Assembly (NCBI RefSeq): GCF_020509005.1
Contig: NC_063016.1
Span: 2,170,001 to 2,234,000 of the forward strand
Length of the DNA stretch: 64,000 nt
Source: Fulvia fulva
Taxonomy: Eukaryota; Ascomycota; Dothideomycetes; Mycosphaerellales; Mycosphaerellaceae
Reading direction: 5' to 3'
Each line of letters begins with the position of its first letter. The first letter of the stretch is position 1. The notes under the pieces are model-generated. The model saw only the letters and a list, made by a program, of their open reading frames with translations, was not told where the DNA came from and did not search any database. Of this stretch, positions 57,546-64,000 are shown in pieces. The position numbers and the translations under genes were made by a program.

Positions 57546-58020
57546 TAATAATATCTAAAGCCTAGCCTACTAGTATAGCTACCTATCGTAAAACCTAGAA
57601 TATATACTACTACGATACCCGTAGTAGGCGAGTAGTAGGGGAAATTAGAGGTACTAAGCGGAGAGGAGAGACTATAAGTCAATTATTAGGGACAAAGGTA
57701 ATATTCGCCGAGTCGCTTAAAAGATACTATAGTAGAGATACCTCTAGTAGTTTAGCCTAGCTAGCGAGACGGAGGAGTAGATAGATAAGAGGCGGAAGCT
57801 AGAGGGGTTATAGATAGGGTAGTTATTAGGGCAGGCGTATAACACTAGCGTACCCTTAATAAGAGAAATCTAAGATAAGAACGAGGGGGGAAAAGATAGG
57901 CGGGAAAGAGAAGGGGTTTTTACTAATACGGTTTCCCCTCTATATATACGAAAATAAGATAGTATAGCTATATAGGCTAGAGGGCACTATAATAGCTTAA
58001 TGAAATATCTATCTATCTAT
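57546..58020 (+). mobile_element. LINE B 3' fragment, strongly 5'-truncated
   Basis: It matches the reverse of about 26161-26610: the CCHC-like C-terminal coding end, the 3' UTR, the hairpin (AGCTA...TAGCT at about 57974-58005) and the ATCT tail, then ATTAAGG. Heavily RIP-mutated. I find no clear target duplication. Confidence 0.78.
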
Positions 58021-58033
58021 ATTAAGGATCTAA

Positions 58034-58640
58034 TGTTACGGCCCTAGGCCTAGTAAATAGTTAGCTAGTATATAGGTCTGTTAGGGCGAGAGCCTGGCCT
58101 ATAAGATGTAAGGGTGAAAGCGAGAATGCAGGTGCGAAGTGCAGATGCAAAAGGGCATGGTATGATTGCTACACAAAACAAAAGACGAAGAAAGCAAGAG
58201 AGGCCTAGGGAAGGCCAGATATTTATACGCGACCCTCGCGAGTGCGTGTCCCCGTATCAACAGGGCTAACCCGTACGAAGCCGCGCTTAGTAGCTTTGCT
58301 CAAAACCTTATTCTAACCTGCCCTACGATCCGAGTCTTCCACGTGCTTCAAGGTTTGGTAGAGGGGTGAATCTGGAGGGCTGGGTCCCGTAGTGAATGTT
58401 GCGGGGCATATAATTCTTGGCGTTTATATACTAAGCTGGACTGTCACTTCTTGACGACTTCTGAGCGCTCTGAGACTCTTCTGTCCCCACCTTCTGTACA
58501 CTCTGTGGGGAGACCATGACAAGGTCACGTGAGTGCGCGTTACTAGCGCGCCTCGGCTATATATAACCTCGGCGTACCTCGCGCTCCTCTTTCCTACGTA
58601 CCTAGCTACTTTGTATTAACACGATTATAAACCGTTATAC
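58034..58640 (+). repeat. Probable 5' LTR of gypsy element I, interrupted by a solo D LTR
   Basis: It starts TGTTACGGCCCTAGG at 58034. After the solo LTR it resumes at 58527 with ACGTGAGTGCGCG and a TATATATAA promoter-like box at 58559-58567. The end near 58640 is a guess, because the partner LTR is outside the window. The TGTTACGG start resembles those of element H and the left-edge element. Confidence 0.5.
58079..58521 (-). repeat. Solo LTR of element D
   Basis: A full 443-bp LTR with a perfect 5-bp duplication, AGGTC, at 58074-58078 and 58522-58526, and no internal sequence. It is what remains after LTR-LTR recombination. It is one of the least RIP-mutated stretches here. Strand follows the D elements at 11705 and 62853, whose LTRs read the same way. 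Confidence 0.92.
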
Positions 58641-58689
58641 TTAGCTAGGTCTCTATATCCGTAGAAGAGCTATAACAGGATCTATAAGA

Positions 58690-60960
58690 GCGTAGATTAT
58701 TAATAACCGCGATAAGAAATCGCGGCGTACGATAGAAGAGTACGACGTAGTATAAGAGACTACCTTAGGCTAAGTAGTACCTAATATAGTACGACCCTAA
58801 GGACAGCGAGGCTCGCTACTAGCTATACGCCTAGTAGTACGGCGCGAGTCTATATTTAATATATAGACTTAAGGACAAACTTAAGAATAGTAGTAGGCTA
58901 CCGACGACGCCGTCTAGTAGAGACTCGAGAACTTATAGCGTCTAGTTACCTACCTACCTACTAAGTTCAACTTATACGACCTCCTTACTAACGACGAGAT
59001 TTAAGAAGTTAACGGTATAGCTATAGTAGTAGTCGACTACGATAACGACGGCGCGACCGAGGAAGGCGAAGGAGAAGAAATATAATAAGTCGCGAAAACC
59101 CTCCGTATCCTAGTTAATAACTTCCTCTAACTCGACGCTAACTAGCTCGTTAGGCTAATATAAGATCCCGAGATAGTAGCGGCTATTTACTTTATCCTAC
59201 GCCGCGCCGAGTAAGAGTATAGGAATATAATATAGATAGCTACTATCCTTTACGAATAACTAGGCAATGTAGGGTAGGAACTCGGGAAATAGAAGAGCTA
59301 CGAATAGTAGATACGTAACGAGTATAATATATTAGTTAAGGACCGCGATATATAGAAGACTAAGATAGAGGAAGCTACTAAGTACCGCGATATATATTAG
59401 AAGGACTTAGGCATAGTACGAGTAGAGATGAATTAGGCTAAGTAGTAGCTTGTTACGGTCTAGTAGGAACTCGATAACCTAAAGGCTTAACCTAAATCCT
59501 CCTCTAGCGCCGTACTCGTAGTACAAAACGAGTCTCTAAAGAAGTAAGCTAAGGAAGCCCTATAATAGCTTAACGACAACGACTCTAAGATTAAGGCACT
59601 TGAATCAGACCTCGACATATATAAGACAGAGGCTCAAACCTACTAGAACGACATCTAGGAGCTAAATCAATCCTAGTAAAACCAGGTCGACGAGCTTAAG
59701 AAGCAACTCGAGGATTATAGTAGGTCTAGGGTACGCTCGTCGCTATCTCGCGCAATATTATAACGCCGCGTACTATAGAACGGTCGTGACTCTTTAAGAG
59801 GTAAGGATAATAAGGCGGAAGGCAGACGAGTAACTAAGAAGGTTAAGAAACACTCTCGTAAGCTAGATAATAACGACTCGGACCCGTTATCTAAAGGTTT
59901 AGAGTTAGAGGAGGACTTGGAGTCGGATAGCGATACCCGTACTTATCGCCGCTCTTCTAAGAAGAAGAAGTAGGTATATAACTTCGAGTCTCTAGTTAAG
60001 TACGATACTAAACTGAGCTAGCCCTTTAAGACTTAGCGCGGTATTAATAAGCCCGAGAAGTTTATCGGTACTATTAATAGTAAGCTATTAGGACCCTCCC
60101 TTAAGAAGTTCCTCTTAGAGTTAGAGACTATCGTCGACTATACGGTCTTCCGTAATAAGAAGGTAGTATTAAAGTTCGTCTATAACCTCCTTACTTCTCC
60201 TAGCGACGCGTAGGAGTTGGTCGGACCTAAGATTCCTACTATTTCTAGCGTCCTTACGAGTAATAAGAAGTTATATAAGGGCATTAACGACCTAATTTAA
60301 GAGCTCGCTAATCGCTATAGTGACCGTAACCCTATCGGCCGAGCCTACGAGCGTATATACTCTCTAAAGATAGACGGTAAGGACACCTTCTAGTCCTTCT
60401 ACCTAAAGTAGCGCTAGAACGTAAACATCCTAGGCCTAAAGGGTAAAGACGCGATAGACTACCTATAACGTAAGCTAATAGTCCGCTACCTTAATAAGTA
60501 TCTAACGTATTAGCTAACCTCTCTTAGCGATATAATCGACGACCTTTATTAAGCTAATAAAGACTTTAAGATCTTAGACAGCCTCTACCCTCGTAATAAG
60601 AAGCCTAAGAATAATAAGAAGGACGATAAGAAGGACGGTAAGGATAAGGACGATAAGCTAGTAGGCGTAGCTCCCAGTAAGCCACCTCGTAAGGCCTAGT
60701 CGACCCGTCCTAAGCCCTTTAAGAGTAGTCTCGGTAAGACCTTAGACGAAGCCGAGAATACTCGCTATATACGCGAGAGCCTCTATAAGAAGTGCCGTAA
60801 GCCCGGTCACCGCTTATAGTAGCGTACCTACGAGCTCTTCGAGTACGAAATACCGACACGTCTAGGTACTAACGCTAGCGGTACTAACGTCGTCGAATTA
60901 CCGGCGGGAAATACGTAGTCTACTACTTAAGTATAGAAGTAAGTAGACATAAATAAGAAC
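58690..60960 (+). pseudogene. Element I gag, Lys-rich coiled-coil type
   Basis: With TAG/TAA read as Gln/Trp, one forward frame spans about 750 codons. It has a charged coiled-coil region (about 59340-59730; NESLKKQAKEALQQLNDND), then a Lys/Arg/Ser-rich segment (about 59820-59990, RRSSKKKKQVY). A Retrotrans_gag-like domain follows (about 60000-60560; FIGTINSKLLGPSLKKFLLE, LVGPKIPTISSVLTSN). After a Lys/Asp repeat-rich stretch (about 60600-60660) comes a partial zinc knuckle with CRKPGH at 60793-60810, whose first Cys is now Tyr. Confidence 0.68.
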
Positions 60961-61049
60961 AGTTATACGAAGAATTAAGAGAAGCACTACTAGTAGAGCC
61001 TCTACTAGAAGGACTTAAGCTATTATTATATATTCTTAGGATAGTAGAA

Positions 61050-61720
61050 ATAGAATATAACCTAGTTATTAGCTTATACCTAGTAATACCGGGCGTAGCT
61101 AATAGGCAATATATATTGACTTTCCTTAATAACGGTACTAACTTAGATTATATTAACTCTTCTTATACGCGTAAACATAACCTGCCCTTAACTAAGCTTA
61201 ATAACCTATTAGTACTTGGATTAGCTAATAGGTCTATAGCTACGGAAATAATCAAACACCGTATAACTATAGAATTTACGCTTAGTAATAGCTATAGAGA
61301 AACGAGAACGTTCTAGGTTACTTATCTAGAATACGATATAGTACTAGGTAGACCTTGCTACGATAAACTTTAGCTAGGTATCCACTTTGCCTCTAGTGTA
61401 ATAACCCTCGACTCGGAGTACTATAAGGAATATTACCTATAGAGCGGTAAGCTAGTCTAGGTATAGAGTATTAACGATAAGTAGGAGCCTATAATTACTA
61501 AGCAAAGCTTTGAAGTAGCTCTAAAGACCCGATCACTATATCAAGCCACCGTTAAAGAAGACGATAAAGGAGATCTAGTCTAGACTATAACTTCCGACGT
61601 AATTATAAAGTAACGACCTAAGCCCGAGATATCGACCGAGACGCCGCCCGTACCGATACTACCGGATATCGATATCTAGGAAGTTAGCGAAGCGGCTATC
61701 GACAGAATAGCTAGGCAAAA
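61050..61720 (+). pseudogene. Element I aspartic protease region
   Basis: The open stretch 61116-61316 reads FLNNGTNLDYINSSYTRKHNLPL, where the expected L-D-S-G-A now reads L-N-N-G-T through RIP. It is followed by LVLGLANRSIATEIIKHRITIEF and VTYLEYDIVLGRPCYDK. The layout is that of gypsy proteases. The catalytic Asp is lost. Confidence 0.7.
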
Positions 61721-62852
61721 GGGAGCCAAAGTATATATAATGTTCATTTTCGATAAGAACGAACAATAGTAACTAGAGGATCTCCGCGTAACGGACCCTT
61801 TAATAGCTTATACTATAAGTGCTCGGAATATACGTAAGGTAGTAGTATATAGGCCCGATACTAGCTATAGGATACTATCCGATAACAAGACTATCGAACG
61901 ACTAGATACTCGAGTAGCGGCGTTCGTACTAGTACCGTAGCGTACTAGCCCGACACTATCCGCTTATAAGATATACGTATAGTCTAATATTAATAAGTTT
62001 ATAAAGAAAAAGGAGGAGACAATCGATCCGAAGGATCACCTCCTACCTATCTATTACGAGTTTATATACGTCTTTTCTAAGTAAGATACGAAGGAGCTCC
62101 TACCGTATAGGCTAGGTATCGACTATAAGATCAAACTGAAGCCTAGCGTGACTCCGCCCTTTAGCCGACCTTACCGTACATCAAACTAAGAGGACGAGGT
62201 AATAGCTTATTAGGTCTAAGAACAATTGGCCTAGAAGGGTATCCGTAGATACGAAGGAAGGGTAGACGTATCTTTACCTATACTTATCGTTAAGAAACCT
62301 AGCGGAGGACTTAGAGTTTATATCGACTATAGATAGGTAAACGAACGTACGATAAAATCTAGGTATCCTATACCCCTAATATAGGACATACTCAACCGTA
62401 TTATAGGGAAGAAGTACTTTACTAAGCTAGATATTATCGCCGCCTTTAACCGTATACGTATAGCGGAAGGGTCGGAATGGCTTACGGCGTTTACGATACG
62501 GTATAGCCAGTTCGAGTGCTTAGTAATACCGTTTAGACTATATAATACACCCGGGACATTTCAATTGTATATTAACGATACCCTAAGAGAGTTCCTCGAC
62601 GACTTTACGTCCGCGTACCTCGACGACATCCTGATCTTTAGCGACACACTCGAAGAACATATCGAGTATATAAAGAAGGTGCTCCGTAAGTACGGTAAGG
62701 TAGGCCTTCAGCTCGATATCTCTAAATACGAGTTCTATACTTAGTCTACTAAGTACCTCGGATTGATTATCGGTAAGGATAGCGTATTAATAGACCTAGC
62801 TAAGATCTAAGCGATACGTAAATAGGGGACTCCTACTAACGTAAAGGATATC
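61721..62852 (+). pseudogene. Element I reverse transcriptase, truncated by element D
   Basis: A linker leads into RT from about 62150. Motifs: LPILIVKKPSGGLRVYIDY, RYPIPLIQDILNRI, KKYFTKLDIIAAFNRIRI, WLTAFTIRYSQFECLVIPF and an intact catalytic YLDD in AYLDDILIFSDTLEEH (about 62618). It stops in the segment leading to RNase H (LGLIIGKDSVLIDLAKI), where D copy 2 begins at 62853. Few stops remain compared with E. RNase H and integrase must lie beyond the window. Confidence 0.82.
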
Positions 62853-63371
62853 TATTAGGGCGAGAGCCTAGCCTATAAGATATAAGAATAAAAGCGAGAA
62901 TATAGGTACGAAGTGTAGATGCAAAGGGTATAGTATAATTGCTATATAAAACGAAAGACAAAGAAAGCAAGAGAGGCCTAGGAAAGGCTAGATATTTATA
63001 CGCGACCCTCGCGAGTACGTGTCCCCGTATTAATAGGGCTAACCCGTACGAAGCCGCGCTTAGTAGCTTTACTCAAAACCTTATTCCAACCTGCCCTACG
63101 TTCCGAGTCTTCTACGAGCTTCTTCTAGAGTCTAGCGTAGTCGCGGGTACTCGCGGGAGTACCGTAAGTTATATAGTCACGAGCCGAAGTAAGTCTATTA
63201 AGGTTTAGTAGAGTAGTAAATTTAGAGGGCTAGGTCCCGTAGTAAATGTTACGGGGTATATAATTCTTAGCGCTTATATACTAAGCTAGACTTTTACTTC
63301 TTAACGACTTCTAAGTACTCTAAGGCTCTTCTATCCCTACCTTCTATATACTCTATAGGGAGACTATAATA
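62853..63371 (-). repeat. Element D copy 2 3' LTR with ~77-bp insertion
   Basis: 519 bp instead of 443. The start is TATTAGGG after RIP. The extra DNA lies at about 63115-63198, between GAGTCTTCTACG and AGGTTTAGTAGAG. It contains a hairpin, GGTACTC-GCG-GGAGTACC, at about 63142-63162. Confidence 0.83.
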
Positions 63372-64000
63372 GTAGCCCCCCTAAACAAAGCTAAGTTCCT
63401 ACGAAGCCGTAGTAGTTCTATATATCGAGGATGTTTAGCTTTAGTACTAGGCCTAGGCCTAATGTTATAGTCGATATACTATTAGTAAGCCCCGTCGAAG
63501 AGCTTAGATTCGAAGAGCCTACCGATATTGACTTCTAGGCCGTCTACGCGGGCGTAGTATTCTTCGATTACTTAACGATTAAAGATAATATATTGGATAG
63601 GTTCCTATAAGGTATCCTACTTAGGGTAACCTTACTATTCGACTTTATACTTAATTAGCGGTAGTCCTTTAACGTCGTTAGGCTCTACGCGGATTCCCCG
63701 GATCTTACGGACGGTATAGTCGTTAGAAGGTAGGTTAATAGGCTCGTCGACTTCTACTTCATCGGGAGGACCTAGTATATCTTAGTTTTGGTTTAAGAAT
63801 AGGTCCTTAGCCGACGGCCGAAGGCGTACGGGATAGAAGACGTCGTAGATCTTTATATTCGTAGGAAGAGCTAGACGGTAGGCGTATAAACTAATACGCT
63901 CGGTGATCTTAAAAGGACCTAGATTCTTCTAGCTCAGCTTCTTAGAGGGGCGGTCCGTCTTAATGTTCTTAGAGTTAAGGTAGACTATATTGCCTACTTA
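63372..64000 (-). pseudogene. Element D copy 2 pol C-terminus
   Basis: Homologous to 12148-12776. It includes the chromodomain-like segment near 63580-63660 (YYAR and GGCC-type residues as in copy 1) with additional TAG/TAA codons. No functional product. Confidence 0.75.

Larger units (their letters stand above)
62853..64000 (-). mobile_element. Element D copy 2, 3' part (runs off right edge)
   Basis: A 3' LTR (62853-63371), the polypurine tract (63372-63386, GTAGCCCCCC on the plus strand) and then the integrase/chromodomain end of pol, matching 12148-12776 of copy 1. More RIP-mutated than copy 1. The left flank is ATATC (62848-62852); the partner end is outside the window. Confidence 0.88.

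Overview
The window looks like a gene-poor, transposon-saturated block from a filamentous ascomycete (Pezizomycotina-like) genome. I see no host gene, tRNA, rRNA or CRISPR array. Everything I can identify is a retrotransposon or a pogo/Fot-type DNA transposon, nested several levels deep. Most of it has been mutated in the way repeat-induced point mutation (RIP) acts: CpA and TpG are almost absent, TpA is very common, CpG is kept, and in-frame stops are nearly all TAG/TAA made from CAG, CAA or TGG. A few younger insertions escaped most of this and still read as long ORFs.

Layout. (1) 1-1471: left-edge Ty3/gypsy element on the minus strand with an intact gag ORF. (2) 1472-2120: RIP-mutated DNA I cannot assign. 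(3) 2121-30598: one old gypsy element, 'E', on the plus strand. It has two ~330-bp LTRs, gag, protease, RT, RNase H and integrase. It is split by four insertions: LINE C (2730-7635), chromovirus D (11705-17841), full-length LINE A (21049-26043) and composite LINE B (26161-30369). (4) 30599-49023: a second gypsy element, 'G', plus strand. It is split by a pogo/Fot transposon (32677-45402), which holds gypsy 'H' (32965-43819), which in turn holds composite LINE A (35874-39539). G also carries a second LINE C (45848-48731) next to an orphan pogo end. (5) 49024-57062: minus-strand LINE A with a 246-bp internal tandem duplication, split by a young, nearly unmutated LINE A (52444-55340). (6) 57063-58033: unassigned DNA and a 3' fragment of LINE B. 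(7) 58034-62852: gypsy 'I', plus strand, whose LTR holds a solo D LTR (58079-58521). (8) 62853-64000: second D element, running off the right edge.

Target-site duplications confirm most insertions: 5 bp for the LTR elements, TA for pogo and 12-16 bp for the LINEs. They let the order of events be read.

Two observations stand out. First, two different LINE families are each fused at their 5' side to the same 1,079-bp non-coding module, giving two composite elements with clean TSDs. The arrangement recalls the MINE/WEIRD elements of Magnaporthe. Second, the three LINE families have different coding sequences but end in the same 32-nt hairpin, whose outer stem differs in sequence between families while still pairing, followed by an (ATCT)n tail. 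This is a plausible shared 3' recognition structure that could explain how composites without a full reading frame were mobilised.
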